Assembly: GCA_963556195.1 (NCBI GenBank)
Contig: OY744521.1
Span: 130,868,288-130,932,287, forward strand
Source of the DNA: Sepiola atlantica
Lineage: Eukaryota; Mollusca; Cephalopoda; Sepiida; Sepiolidae
Direction of reading: 5' to 3'
DNA length: 64,000 nucleotides
This document shows, in pieces, positions 10,514-22,269 of the stretch (position 1 is its first letter; each line of letters begins with the position of its first letter). The translations under genes were made by a program, and so were the position numbers. Below the pieces are notes generated by a model. It saw only the letters and a list, made by a program, of their open reading frames with translations, was not told where the DNA came from and did no database searches.

Positions 10514-13500
10514 ATTATCTTTACAACATACTACTGTAGAGAAAGGTAGTGTATAAAACGAGAAAATATCAAATTAAGAAAAAATTTAAAAAATATCGAT
10601 GTCATTACCAAACGAATGTGATTTTTGAATTCAGTAGCAAAAAATACATATGAAAACATTAAAAAATACAAATAAACAAAACATGTGTTACATTGTGTAA
10701 CTGCTTATAATTTCGCCAATTCCTATTAGTCTCATGCAACTTCCGTCAAATAGTTAAAACAAATCAATGAGGGTATCAGCAATATTAATGTTTGCGTTCG
10801 ATTTTATTATGTGTTAGGTTCATTTGATGGATTTGGGATGTAGGAATTGTGATTTTACGAGTTACTGGCTGATGAGAGTTAAGGACAGACGAGTCGAAAT
10901 GTAATTTTTTGAGCCGTTGTGTTCGGCGACCAATGATATATTTTGAATAATAGAAAATCTTTCGACTGAAACATTTTCTCAATCGAGTTGAGATTTCGAG
11001 TTAAGTAGAAAATCGAAACGTTTACACAGTTCCTAAACCGAAGCTACGTCCTCGTGTATGAGAGAATGCCCAGAATCGTTGTAGGATTTAGTGCAGAATA
11101 TATGATTGCAAACATTGATTGTTTTGAATACATCTTCCTAATAGTGAATACTGAACATATTAAACTTTTTGTTCTATTATGCCCATAGAGTTTTATATGT
11201 CTAAGGAGACATACATCAAACATTGTGTTAAAATGTTAGTAATATAGTAATTGTAAGAGGATATGTTCATGTCACTTTCATCATGTCACTTTCATCAATT
11301 CAAACTGTGTCTTTCTAGTTATAGTCGCGTTGGAATGTGAAGTGAGATCTTAAAAATAACTTACGTGCAATACTTTTTTATATTATTCAAAAGGGGTTCT
11401 TTATGTACAACCCCGTCTTTACCTGAACAAATTAACGAATGAATTGCATATTCTATCCGGAGACATTCGACACATGATTGGGGACATAATATTCGCCGAC
11501 GAATCGATTGCTTCGTCGTGTCAACACATATGTGGATAAGATATTTGTACTAAAATAATTTCTAAGAGCATCTCCAGCGCCGCATTTGTTTTACAGATTG
11601 GTTTCGCCGTCCTTCCTCTTACAGCGCCTGGTCTAGGAAATTCTCATCTGTCTGGTATTGGCGAGACTGCTCATAGCTCAACTCCTGTGATCTAACGATG
11701 ACGAGTGTGCTAACGCGATTCTAGGCAGACGAAAATTGCCGCTAATTAATTCTTATTTTTATGTAAGGCTGTCGTATCAGTGCTCATTATTTACCGCCAT
11801 TATGGCGTGAAAAATACGCACATTCCACATTTACGTGTTTTAATGATTCAGCTGCTTAATAAGAAGAGCTATCTTCCGTTTACTTTTAAGATGTAAAACC
11901 TTAGCAAAGTGAGTTTTATCTGAACGACACACCCACATTATTATTAATAGATTCGTTAAGGTACTTTGTCTCTACATAATTTGCAATGTACTTTTTGGAT
12001 TTCCAAGACTATTGCTAAAACTATTACTTTCTATAAACGTGATTGAGGGTCCATGCATTTTGGGGGGACTTAAATATCGCCGAATATTATTTAAAAGAAT
12101 AATTGAATTTAAATTGTTGCAAACTTAAAGAAACCTGAATTATTATAAATGACAAAGTCTGAAAAAGTTATAACTAAATAGTAATGTAACTATGTTGTGG
12201 TTATAGATCCGAAATCAAAGCTGAGTGAAATGACTCAAATTTAATAATGCTTTTATTCGAAAGCTAATACTCGGGCTATTACGTGAGAAAATGAGTGGTT
12301 TGGACAAACAAATTATGTTGACTAATTAAAATAGTCACGAGAGTACACTGACCATTTCTGATCAATATATCGACCTGTTAGCAAATACAAAGGTTTCCTG
12401 ATTTTTAACTAGGACTAACACCAAATTGTGGCTTAATTTAAATATTACCTATTCATGTACAACACATGCTATCATTGCCAGGTTTATCAAATCGTAGCAT
12501 AAAATACAAAAGGAATTTAGATTGGGTAGCGAATCACAAAACTCATTTAAAAATGAGTTTTCAATTAGAACTGAGACACACACACATTATGAGAGGAGCG
12601 CTAAAGTTGGAGAACAATCAAAGAGAGAAATAAGAACAACATTTAACAGACATTCTTTTCTAAGTGAGACATGATCAAAAGTACAACCCCGATGAGCAAA
12701 TTTCAAAGTCCACTAACAAATAGAAGCACCTGTTAAATCCCTAATCTTAACTTTTCCCCACAAAGAGAGCAACTTAACATTTTTGTATTTATTATTGTTA
12801 CACACCTGTGTTCCCAGAAATATTTGCTAATGTTTTCGACTAGTTCTTATTTTTTAATGGTTGCCGACAGAACCCACCACGTACTAAATTACCCGACGTA
12901 GCTGCGTAAACACCATCGTACTGTGGATCTTTTAGAACAATTGACAGAGCAACCAGTTCGAACGCATCATATCGTCGTGTCTCAAAGAAAACTTCGCGTT
13001 TGGTTACTGCACGACACACCACATGTCCTGCCGCGTTACCCCGGATAAGGCCACTGTGTAACTTCCATGCGTAGATTTGTGCAACGTTAGGTTCACACTA
13101 TTATTTCCGTAATTTATAATTGTTCTCTCTTTGTCTTTAACTAATTCTCTACGCAATAGTTTAAAAATTCCTTGAAGTTTTCATCACGTAAAACATAACT
13201 GTTTTAAATGTTCGCTGAAATGATCACGTTCCTGTAGGCATCTATTATTTTGACACCAAGCGTGTAGTCAAATCAAATAGTATCCACCAGTATTTAGCAA
13301 TACAGCACACTCACTGAAGCACACTCACACCCACGTATTGATGATATTTTTCAGAACCTTCTAGAATATAACAGAATCCAGTTGATACGAATTTATCTTA
13401 AAACAATGCAAATATCTCGATTCATAAAAAGTTCGGTATGTGCATACGTTGTAAAAATATGTATAAATGGATTCAGTTCAAAACTAATTAACTCATTATT

Positions 13501-14837
13501 ATAGATGTTCGAACATCGCTACAATGGGTACTAGTTAGTAATGTAGGATCTATTTATTTTTGATGTATTTTATTCAGATCAGGGTAAAATATAGGTCGAA
13601 GTGTTTCGTGAAAATGCAGATGCGTCTGATTTTTCTGAATTGTTCTAGAAGTATTGAACACTCTGGGGCTTTAATGCTAGCGGCTCAACTCTTAGATCTA
13701 GATCAATAGGAGCACTCTAAAGAAGATATCGTTCCAGCCATTTTCAGATCCTTATCCTCGACTGATAACACTGGTACAGCGGCGCCCTTTCTATGTTGGA
13801 GTTGCCGATATTTGATCTAGTGCAAACTATAACTCTTTCGTGTCATACATTTTTGTCGGTAGGGTCTGATGCTGACGTTCTTAATGGTTTCTATAATGGG
13901 CACCACATTTCTTTTCCATTCCAGCGATGATGATCTACCTTCAACCACAACCAAAGCGAGTTGTATTACACCGCTGTCTGTATTTTAGTTTTCATTCTCC
14001 TTGTTCCCTTTTCTTTAAATCCAAATTGATTTTTGACTGGGTATAGAAAACTTTTCAATTGAACCATATAGCTCTTATTCCAATATTGTTATATTCCACC
14101 TACAATCCGTTGTCTTCGCCACTTTTAATCAACTTTCTGTATCTTATTTATATCCGGTCATCTGATCTCTTTATGTTATGGCTCCATTATTATCACTTTC
14201 CGCCGATCTTCCCTCCATATAAGCATATCTCGTTTTTGCACTTTTTCAATCGCATAGAGAACTAGAGGCTTCCCTAAATAAGCATTGACTTTCTATTCGC
14301 TTTCTCAATTTGTATCTATTATTGGTTCCTTTATATTCGTTGTAATTATTACTTGCTTTTCTCTCAGAAAATGTGTCATCTCTAACTTATCAATGTTTGT
14401 TTTTTCCATCATTTATTTCAGTAACTTTCTCTCTCAACATTTTTTTATATGCCTTTCAGCACTTATTTGTGTCGTCATATTTGCCTATCAAGTCCTAGTC
14501 GGCAATGTGACAAAATGGGCTTCACCGTTCCTTTTTGTCCGCACGTACATTTATTATCCTGGCTTTGCCCCCAGCGTGTTTAATTTCCTGGTAAAGGAAG
14601 TACATCATGAGTCGATTTTATCAAGAATAATAACCTCGTTGCCTCCCACGCCCAGATCTTTTTACAACTAATATTCTTCTCTACTACTATCGACTCTCAT
14701 TGTATAAGACATCAATTAATACATATTGCCAAAATTGCAATTTATTTGAAATATTTTAAAAGCACGAACACAAAATCCAAATACATCAGATTTGCATTGA
14801 ATTAAATTCCTAGTCGCTGAGTTTTCATTACTTCTGA
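10514..14837. other. Long AT-rich stretch without recognised genes
   Basis: No motif-bearing frame was found. The longest frame is 128 codons at 14285-14671 (plus strand): hydrophobic and Phe/Ser/Ile-rich, as expected of T-rich DNA. A 60-codon minus-strand frame at 12840-13022 is also unrecognised. A slightly GC-richer patch at about 11570-11720 could be an old transposon, but I cannot identify it. Confidence 0.4.
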
Positions 14838-14882
14838 AGATCTCTTAAGCTTCAGCTTAAAACGTTAGTCGTTTCTGGTCTA
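14838..14882 (+). ncRNA. Hammerhead-like motif, degenerate
   Basis: CTGAAGA is followed by a perfect 6-bp hairpin (TTAAGC, loop TTCA, GCTTAA), then AAAACGTTAGTC, which resembles a hammerhead GAAA box with G12 changed to A, stem III AC/GU and a GUC site. There is no convincing stem I, and TCTC intervenes before stem II. Probably a decayed motif from a retroelement. Confidence 0.3.
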
Positions 14883-15973
14883 AAAATCGTATAATACATT
14901 TTTATTAAAGTTAGAATTATATTTCTAGACATAAGGTTTAGTATTATTTTATCTTGAGTTTAATCTCTGTAAAGGAACATCAAATTAGTGCAAACCTGTT
15001 CTGTTCGAGGAATTAATTTTACCTTTCGTGGACGTGTATTAATCGAATCAAATATACAATGAACAAAAAATTACATTTGTAAGATACGTTCATTAAATAT
15101 AATGGTTTTGCAATGAAACTGCAAGTAAAATCTTAAACGTAAAATACCATAAATTCGACGGAGAATGCCTTTTATAAGGATCTTAAAAAAAATAGTAGAA
15201 AAACATTTCAAGTCCCAAAGAAAAATATTATTTCACAACTCCCATGGGGAAAGCGAATTATTTCAGACCGGACCAATGTTCAGAAACATTAATACCTATT
15301 AATATAACAGACTTCTAAAAAATCATTATTATACAAAAACTAAATACAGAATAAAGTATGCATGGTAAATCGAGTACGTATTTGCAAATATTCGAATTTC
15401 CTCACCAAATATACACATATTCAATAGTTGTGAATAATCTTGATACCAACTATGAAAAAGGAAATTGAGGCTATTCCTGACTCCAGATTTGATATTCTTC
15501 ATGTTGTTGATAAATCTATATTTCGTCTCGACAGATTTTCCTGTTGCCTAAAAAAGTATTCCTTGCGAAACGAGAATCGAAAAATAACAAAATGAAAAAT
15601 AGAGAAATGTTGACCGATATTTTATTTGGGAACGAACTTTACAAAGCGAACCGACTTTAGTAAGTGTTTATGCTTTCAATTTTATTCAATATTACCTTTG
15701 AATAATGCGAACCGCAATTTCATAAGCAACTGTAGATCTTTATAACAGTTGACGCCCAGGTTAAAGTTAAATTGCATACCTACTCATGAATATGGTTAAA
15801 GTGTTGTTACTGCTTTCCTAAACTATTATCAGAGATAAAAATATTGAGACCTAAATGCATGCTGGTATATTTGAAATTGCGCATTAATCATTGCACACGT
15901 ACAATTTAAACTTTAATTGTCGGTTTAATAATGAAAAAGAATACACCTAATTGTAAATCAGCGATATATTACA

Positions 15974-15975
<2 letters not shown>
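14883..15975. other. AT-rich stretch
   Basis: Nothing recognised. Confidence 0.5.
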
Positions 15976-16032
<57 letters not shown>

Positions 16033-16034
16033 CG

Positions 16035-16067
<33 letters not shown>

Positions 16068-16174
16068 ATATATATGTATATATATGTATATATATGTATA
16101 TATATATATGTGTGTGTGTATATATGTATATATATATATATATATGTATATATATGTGTATATATATATGTATG

Positions 16175-16205
<31 letters not shown>

Positions 16206-16228
16206 GTGTATATATATGTATGTGTATA

Positions 16229-16273
<45 letters not shown>

Positions 16274-16290
16274 GTGTATATATATATATG
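15976..16290. repeat. (TA)n array with TG interruptions
   Basis: About 315 bases of TA/TG dinucleotides with interspersed GTATATA units. All long Tyr/Ile open frames here are artefacts of the repeat. Confidence 0.95.
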
Positions 16291-16329
16291 AAGCAATCCA
16301 ACAAAAGATATAAGCGCCAACTAATATCT

Positions 16330-16388
16330 TATAATTAGTGAAACATCCGGATAAAAAACTGAAGCTCAATATACTGGATAGAGCATTA
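16330..16388 (-). repeat. Fragment of the Penelope-like pLTR family
   Basis: On the minus strand this carries GCTCTATCCAGTATATTGAGC, the signature of the repeat family seen at 22030, 25345, 45810, 50075 and 57805. It is bracketed on both sides by (TA)n arrays. Confidence 0.6.
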
Positions 16389-16641
<253 letters not shown>

Positions 16642-16815
16642 GTTCATCAGCCTCCTTCCGACGGAGGCTGGGCACTTTTCGTGGAGCTTTAATAACAAGC
16701 CGTACAAATAGCTATATGCATCGTCCGACGTTTCGTAGATCACTCTTAGCTGCTTGGTGAGTAGTCGCCGAATTCCGCTATTTTACAGTTAAAGTTCCTC
16801 TCTATTTACTAACTG
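16642..16815. other. GC-richer fragment with an 8-bp hairpin
   Basis: CAGCCTCC, a 7-base loop and GGAGGCTG form a perfect 8-bp hairpin at 16648-16670. On the minus strand at about 16700-16760, CTAAGAG...GAAACGTC looks like a broken hammerhead core. Origin unclear; probably part of a retroelement next to the SINE that follows. Confidence 0.35.
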
Positions 16816-16972
16816 GTTGGCAATGGCCTGCGGGTAAGATCTCCGACTACAGATCAGTGGTGATTTGTGTTCGTTGAGAATTAGTTCCTAGACTGAAGAT
16901 TGCGTTAGCATGAAACATCGATGTCTCTAGGTATTTAAATATTAAATATTTATTTATAAAAATATATATATA
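16816..16972 (+). mobile_element. tRNA-headed SINE with hammerhead
   Basis: A tRNA-like head with an A-box-like TGGCCTGCGGG at 16824-16834, an anticodon-arm-like GATCT...AGATC, and a decayed B box beginning GTTCG at 16869. These are the internal RNA polymerase III promoter elements of tRNA-derived SINEs. A complete hammerhead fold (16887-16931) follows at once, then an AT-rich tail. The head differs from that of the SINE at 21427. Fragmentary and probably inactive. Confidence 0.6.
16887..16931 (+). ncRNA. Type I hammerhead ribozyme motif (SINE copy 1)
   Basis: All parts are present in order. Stem I CCTAGA (16887-16892) pairs perfectly with TCTAGG (16926-16931). Core CTGAAGA is at 16893-16899. 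Stem II is TGC/GCA with loop GTTA, framed by an unpaired T on each side (16900, 16911). GAAA is at 16912-16915. Stem III is ACA/TGT with loop TCGA (16915-16924). The cleavage triplet is GUC, with C17 at 16925 and predicted cleavage between 16925 and 16926. The short 3-bp stem II and the U-U at position 10.1/11.1, where G-C is usual, may weaken it. Seen in sequence; activity is inferred. Confidence 0.72.
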
Positions 16973-17049
16973 CATCACAATCACGTTGACACACCGGTTC
17001 CCGTTAGATAACCGAAGTTAAGCGGCGTCGATCCTGGCCAGTACTAAAT
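16973..17049 (+). pseudogene. 5S rRNA-like segment (partial)
   Basis: Strong resemblance to the first 75 or so bases of eukaryotic 5S rRNA: TCACGTTGA, CACACCGGTTCCCGT, ACCGAAGTTAAGC, GGCGTCG and CAGTACT occur in the right order and spacing. The 5S box A and intermediate element are kept. Similarity stops after AGTACT, so box C and the 3' strand of helix I are absent. Either a 5S pseudogene or the head of a 5S-derived (SINE3-type) retroposon. Not a functional 5S gene. Confidence 0.75.
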
Positions 17050-17218
17050 GTGCTTTCTGCTTATCTCGGCATTGTTTCCAGTCGTCTTGTATTACTACAT
17101 GCAATGTCAACTCAGGTGAGCGGTTGTTTGAGATTGCGCTACCCTTGCAATTACAAATTCACGCGCGGGCAGCCCCTGGTGGGGCACTCATACGTCGAAA
17201 TTGACAGGAGAGTCCATC
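17050..17218 (+). other. Body downstream of the 5S-like head
   Basis: GC-richer than the surroundings, including GCGCGGGCAGCCCC near 17163, and ending in the (TA)n array at 17219. Consistent with a 5S-headed SINE body with a microsatellite tail, but no second copy is in the window to prove it. Confidence 0.4.
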
Positions 17219-17227
17219 ATATATATC

Positions 17228-17277
<50 letters not shown>

Positions 17278-17278
17278 T
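17219..17278. repeat. (TA)n array
   Basis: Sixty bases of TA repeats with one CTATG interruption. Confidence 0.95.
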
Positions 17279-20029
17279 GATCCAATAATGAATTCAGAGC
17301 AACTTCTCAATCGCAATATCAACATCACTTTTCACTGTTCACAGTTGAGTCGCCTTTTGTTACTAATGTCAATGCGATCCTCACAATACGCTCCTCTTTA
17401 AAGCAGTAGCTCTCCTCCTGTTCAAATGAATAACACTAATAAAAATCTACCAAGTGTGTGTTCTATTTTAATTTTAGTGGCCTACATGAGAAACGGTCCA
17501 CACACTTCAAAGTAAGTGACTCATCATTTTTATTCAATGTTTGCCGTAGACAACATTGATAGCTTTGTTTCTTACATCACAATATGTATATCTCTTTAAG
17601 AACATATTGACTAAAGAGTTGGTTCTAGATGATAATCCCCACTGAAATAAATATCAATTTTAAAGTAATAGGAGTAATCTAAACACCATTGGTATATGTT
17701 GTAAATAATAGAGTTGACTTTAATTATTTGAACTAAAACAAAATATTGCAATTTCAACTGGGGAAATTAAAAAGAACGAACACCAGCGTTGCGTATCATT
17801 AACTATCTGTGTTTAATGTGTAAGTATTCTCTATAGCAAGACAGATTAGATAATCTACATAAAATCGAAAAGTGTATTCTTAAGTAAAATTTACAAGTAT
17901 GGCGATGAAAGTGGTCAATACTCTCTAAGTGTACCCCTCGGGGAGCTATAAGTACCTATGCCCCTTAAAAATTAAAATATATCATATTTTGATGAAATTA
18001 ACCTGGAAATACAATAGAAACAGTCCGAAATTTTTACGTTACTCTCTATGTGCAAATTACCTACGTGCTCCTTACTTTAAGTTACTCATATGGATAGATT
18101 CCCCTTAAAACCTCAACTATACATATTTTATTTTAATGAGATTAAGGCATGTATATAAAACACTAATTCACATATTTTTCTATCATTTAACCTCCTACGA
18201 CTATATTAGGATGAAAAACGGGAGGGGCGATAGTCAAACAAGGAAAGTAATATACTGTTATCAGCATAGTTAAACAGTACATAGTAGTGATATACATTAG
18301 AACCCGAGCAAAATTGGGTCGTCTTGCTAGTTATTTAATGAAGAGTAAAATTTATTCAATGCCTTGCCCAAGCCTTAGGCTTACTCTAATTGTTCCTTGT
18401 AATCTCTTCTCATGTATCTCTCTCACTCGAACATACACACACTCTCTCTTCCTCTATTTCAATTGAACAAACGATTTTTTAAAAGTTCAATCATTTTTTA
18501 AAAAAAACACACTAATGTTACCGGTCTGTTTTCGATTGAATTACATTAAATAAATAATTATGTTAAGTGTCGACACAGTAAATTAATTCAATATTTATCG
18601 AAAACGGTGTTAAAAAGGGTACTTAATTGCAATGACATTTTATACCTTGCAATAATCTTCTATGCTTTTAGGAACATGTAATGCCAATGTTCTCATGCGT
18701 TTCCGAACCAGCAACACGATTTTCAATCTAGTTCTATTTCATGCAAAGTTCACGACTTTCTAAACTCTCGTGCTATGAGAAAAATGAATTGATGATGCAA
18801 AATTAAAAGAAAAATATGTGTTCACTCTTTTAGTCGATATGTTATGCTAGGTAAAATTAGGGGTGTGGTCAATGAGAAAAATTGTTTAGAATAATTTTTG
18901 ATCGTACACGCAGTTCAAATAGTATTTTCTTAAATACAACCGAGTAACTATTTGATGTTTTTTTTATCTCCCTTTAACCTAATAATAGTAGTGTGGCATA
19001 CATTGACGAAATAAAACTAGTTTTAATAAATAGTTTTCCCATCCCTTCTCCTTGATTATATAGCATAATTTTTATAGATAAATAAAGTATTGTTTGCTTT
19101 AAATGTTGTCGTCGTTTCCTACCTAAATCATATCAACCTACTCAAACACAAAATTATCAAGAGACTCACGGGAGCAAATAATATGCACAGTTTTCATTAC
19201 ATGGTATGCAACACAAGCTAGAGTAACAATTTTCCCGCGAAAACAATGCGACAATTTTATCACTCATATATTCATGTATTCTGTATTGTTCATGTCTACA
19301 ATTTTCATGAGTCTTGTACGCGGAAGATGCTAGTTAGGGCTTGGATAGTAGAGGAATATAAAACCGAAGATTGGTTCAAGTTAAATCAGTTCTTGCGAGG
19401 CAAAGAGAAGAAACAAAAGCGAGGATTGAAAGCGTTCGGGTGGAAATGCGGCCGGCGATAACAGCGCCATCTGCAGACATTGATGGCTTCGTAAATATTT
19501 ATGGATTTTCTCCATCGTTGTTTTCCTGCCAACTTCATTAGCTTTGCTTCGAACAAGAAAGTAGAAAAATGTTTTCTATTAAAAAGAAAGATGACCCACA
19601 CATTCAGGATCTAATGAATATGATCAATTATTACTTTCTCTCTCTCTCTTTCTCACACAAATTTACTCGCTTCTATTACTCTTCCTACCTGTCTATCTTG
19701 GTCCGAAAAGGAAATTGCTTCAGATATTTTAAATAGCCCCTCAAATAAGAACGGTTATACTTAAAGACGCCCACTGAATATACGTATTTAAAAAAATATA
19801 TATACATTTTAAACAAGCCTGACACTACGGATAACAACTTATACACAGACAAAGCTTATTATAGAAATATTTGGACGCCAGTAAAAAGCCAGATTTTATA
19901 TTAAACAAAACCGCGAGATACAAAATGCTTTTTTAAATAAAAGAGAGGCAGCACCTGACCAGCTTTGGGCTAGTAAGCAAGGTCCCTAAATGACTGCGAG
20001 TACTTGGACTGAAAGTTTGGGGAGGTTCA
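17279..20029. other. AT-rich stretch
   Basis: Nothing recognised; only small TC-rich tracts (for example 19636-19652). Open frames of up to 71 codons (19246-19461 plus, 19386-19601 minus) overlap each other on opposite strands and show no motif. Confidence 0.45.
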
Positions 20030-20560
20030 ATATGCTGAGTTGGAAACGAGGTAAGGAGATCTCAAGTATGTCACGCAGCATTACTCAAAGTTCACGAGTG
20101 ATCACGATAGGTTGAGCGAACAGCTCCATTCTCAGCACCAATGTATCAGATGATTCTTCTGCAGACGAGTATTCCGAAGAGGAAGCTGTGGTGGCATCAC
20201 GCAAAAACAGATGCACCGGATGCTACCTTCGCAGACATATTACCGCGGATAATGACTAGGCAAGAAATACCGGCACCGGGTTGCCACATTTGTAATCATG
20301 AGATCAGGGGGGTGTAGCGCAGAGCAGGAGAGGAAGCCGACTGCTGTCGACCAAGACGCTTGTCCACGGCGGTCGAAGTGAAGGCGGTTGGTTTGCTGCC
20401 TATGCGGAGGAGTTCTGCGGGTGCGAACCCGGAAACGCCAATTTACAAAAAGTTGAATTTATTTTTATTTTTTTAGAGTAGACGGCGGCGGGCGGCTTTG
20501 GCGTTCTCATTTGCATATGTGAGATGTCGTTACTACAAAAGCACGAAGAAAAACGTAATG
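20030..20560. other. GC- and CpG-richer island of unknown origin
   Basis: Clearly richer in G, C and CpG than the flanks. Conceptual plus-strand frames give short acidic and basic runs such as SSADEYSEEEAVV, but no family I recognise. GTGCGAACCCGG at about 20420 is slightly B-box-like. Possibly an exon relic or an old transposon; undetermined. Confidence 0.3.
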
Positions 20561-20829
20561 GAGATTCGTTGGGAGGTGAGCGTGAACGAATGACAAAGAA
20601 GAAAAAGAAGACGAAAGTGCCGCATTTTATTTTTGTCAAAGCTTTGCATTGACTCGTACACAGACCACTGGCAAATCGGTATCGTGGAAACAGCGAGGAC
20701 ATGTGCTTCAGATAACATAACGAATAATGTATTAGCTGTGTCCAAATGGATTTGGCTAAAAGATCGGAGCCCTGCTTATTAAATAGGTAGAAAATGGGGA
20801 GGGGCATAATAAAAACACACCTGTAACTA

Positions 20830-21075
20830 TAATAGTATTCTTAATCGGCACGTTTAACTGTTTAGTGTGTAGGATTGGCAATCAGATGTGTGTGTTTTTT
20901 ATCTATAATGTCGATTTATGATGGAATTTGAATTTTTATTGTTTGATTCGTTATGTACTTATGTGCTTATCCGTAGCAGCGGTTGTTTGTACTTGTTACG
21001 TCGTCACGTTTATCTATGTTTTAATTCGGCACGTTAAACTCTTAAGTCTGTAAAATCAACAATCCTTCGTGTGAT
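20830..21075 (+). repeat. Diverged direct repeat
   Basis: TTAATCGGCACGTTTAACTG near 20839 recurs in diverged form as TTAATTCGGCACGTTAAACT near 21020, each followed by a similar AT-rich 30 bases. Origin unknown; it lies just upstream of a SINE fragment. Confidence 0.5.
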
Positions 21076-21120
21076 TTGTTTTACGTCGTCACTATTTTCT
21101 ATTTGATTAAGCAAACCGCG

Positions 21121-21200
21121 GTGAAGAGCGACTGTCTAGGACTCTCAGTTTGTTTATTTCATAGGTTGTGATCTGAGGCGTTGTCTGATTGTGGAAATAA
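21121..21200 (+). mobile_element. 3' fragment of the SINE at 21427
   Basis: GTCTAGGACTCTCAGTTTG, then TTTCATAGGTTGTG and TGATTGTGGA, match 21539-21600 closely. The tRNA head and most of the hammerhead are missing; the fragment starts near the predicted hammerhead cleavage point (GTC|TAGGAC). Whether that reflects a cleaved transcript or chance truncation is unknown. Confidence 0.7.
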
Positions 21201-21426
21201 TTGTATATCATCTAACATTAAAAAAAAACTAATATTTATTTGCTCGCTTCGTTACCTTGTTGGATGACATCGTCCCAGCGAGTATAAAATCGTACGTGTG
21301 AGACATCGGCATGGGTTTTAAGTAGTTGGATGACTACATACCTTGGTGAGAAGAGTAGGTACACTCCACAGTCGGCCTTTGCCGTGGTTTTCTTAATCTG
21401 TGTAAATTAATAGACATTCTAGTATG

Positions 21427-21605
21427 TGGCGAAGTAGCTCAGTGGCAGAGTATTCGCTTGGCCTGCAAGTGCCTCGAGTTTCGAATCCTGAGTTCGGATG
21501 TGTTCTACTGATGAGCCCAAATGAGGGCGAGACTTTAGTCTAGGACTTTCGGTTTGTTTTTTTCATAGGTTGTGGGCTGCGGCGTAGTTTGATTGTGGAT
21601 ATTTT
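21427..21605 (+). mobile_element. tRNA-headed SINE with hammerhead
   Basis: The tRNA-like head has a good A box (TAGCTCAGTGG, 21435-21445) and B box (GTTTCGAATCC, 21478-21488), spaced as in tRNA genes, giving a type 2 RNA polymerase III promoter. The body begins with a full hammerhead-type fold (21502-21546), then a T-rich 3' part ending near TGATTGTGGAT at 21600. A 5'-truncated relative lies 300 bases upstream in the same orientation. Cephalopod tRNA-derived SINEs are known, but I cannot assign this to a named family from sequence alone. Confidence 0.8.
21502..21546 (+). ncRNA. Type I hammerhead ribozyme motif (SINE copy 2)
   Basis: Stem I GTTCTA (21502-21507) pairs with TAGGAC (21541-21546), six pairs with one U-G. 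Core CTGATGA is at 21508-21514. Stem II is GCCC/GGGC with loop AAATGA (21515-21528). GAGA at 21529-21532 stands where GAAA is expected, so A14 is G in this copy, a change expected to cripple catalysis. Stem III is ACT/AGT with a TT loop; the triplet is GUC with C17 at 21540. Every helix is formed, so this looks like a real ribozyme with one core substitution. Confidence 0.75.
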
Positions 21606-21885
21606 TCACTACGACATAACCGCATCTTATTTTGTTTGATTAATTCCTCTTAGATTCATAATAGTTTGACCATATTATACGTAGTTTCCACGAACTTTCA
21701 ACGGTTATTTCTTGGTCTGTCAATTTTTAACTTTTTCACTACTTGACACTTTGTCAATGGAAATATTGTTCTATCTGGACATTCGCTTCATTTTGAAAAC
21801 CTACTCATACACTTATATCCACATTCTATTATCTTAACTTTTTCAATTTTTTAATTTAGTCTACTTCTCTGCCAATCCATCTATG

Positions 21886-21936
21886 TAATTCCTCTGATGA
21901 TAAGAATCCAAATTTTAGAAAACCTGATGTAAGGAC
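21886..21936 (+). ncRNA. Hammerhead motif in left pLTR
   Basis: TTCCT, then CTGATGA (21894-21900), an AU-rich stem II starting TAAGAAT and ending TTTTA, GAAA, a short stem III region and GTA|AGGA. The stem I pairing TCCT/AGGA is intact, with a GUA triplet. Stem III has decayed. Same position and order as the motifs at 29704, 49604 and 57931. Confidence 0.6.
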
Positions 21937-22115
21937 AGAACAAAAATATTTTAATTGAATACACCTTGAAATTGAAAATGGGATATACTTGTCATTCTTA
22001 CACTTTTTTCATTTATCTATATAATTACTCTATCCTGTATATTGAGCTTTAATCATTTCACGATAGGTTCAAATTTCCAAAATTATGCTATTTTTAGTTT
22101 TACAACTTATTCTAA

Positions 22116-22269
22116 GCTCCTACAACATTGAGCTTCTTTATCTATTTGTGATAAGTGCAGGAATTCTCTCGCTCTCAGCAAAGTAAATCATATCCTTTCA
22201 AATGAAGCTTACATCTGAAAACTCATCCAGTCCGTAAAATATCATCAGTAACGTAACATGGAAAGCTTT
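22116..22269. other. Penelope-like element leader
   Basis: Between the left pLTR and the RT remnant; no separate feature is visible. Confidence 0.35.

Noticed and set aside
10868..10915. CTGATGA followed by GAAA on the plus strand
   Set aside because: Stem II is poorly paired, stem III and stem I are lacking, and no repeat family is attached; chance occurrence is likely.
21427..21500. Functional tRNA gene
   Set aside because: The cloverleaf is degenerate and the sequence continues into a repeated body, so it is a SINE head.
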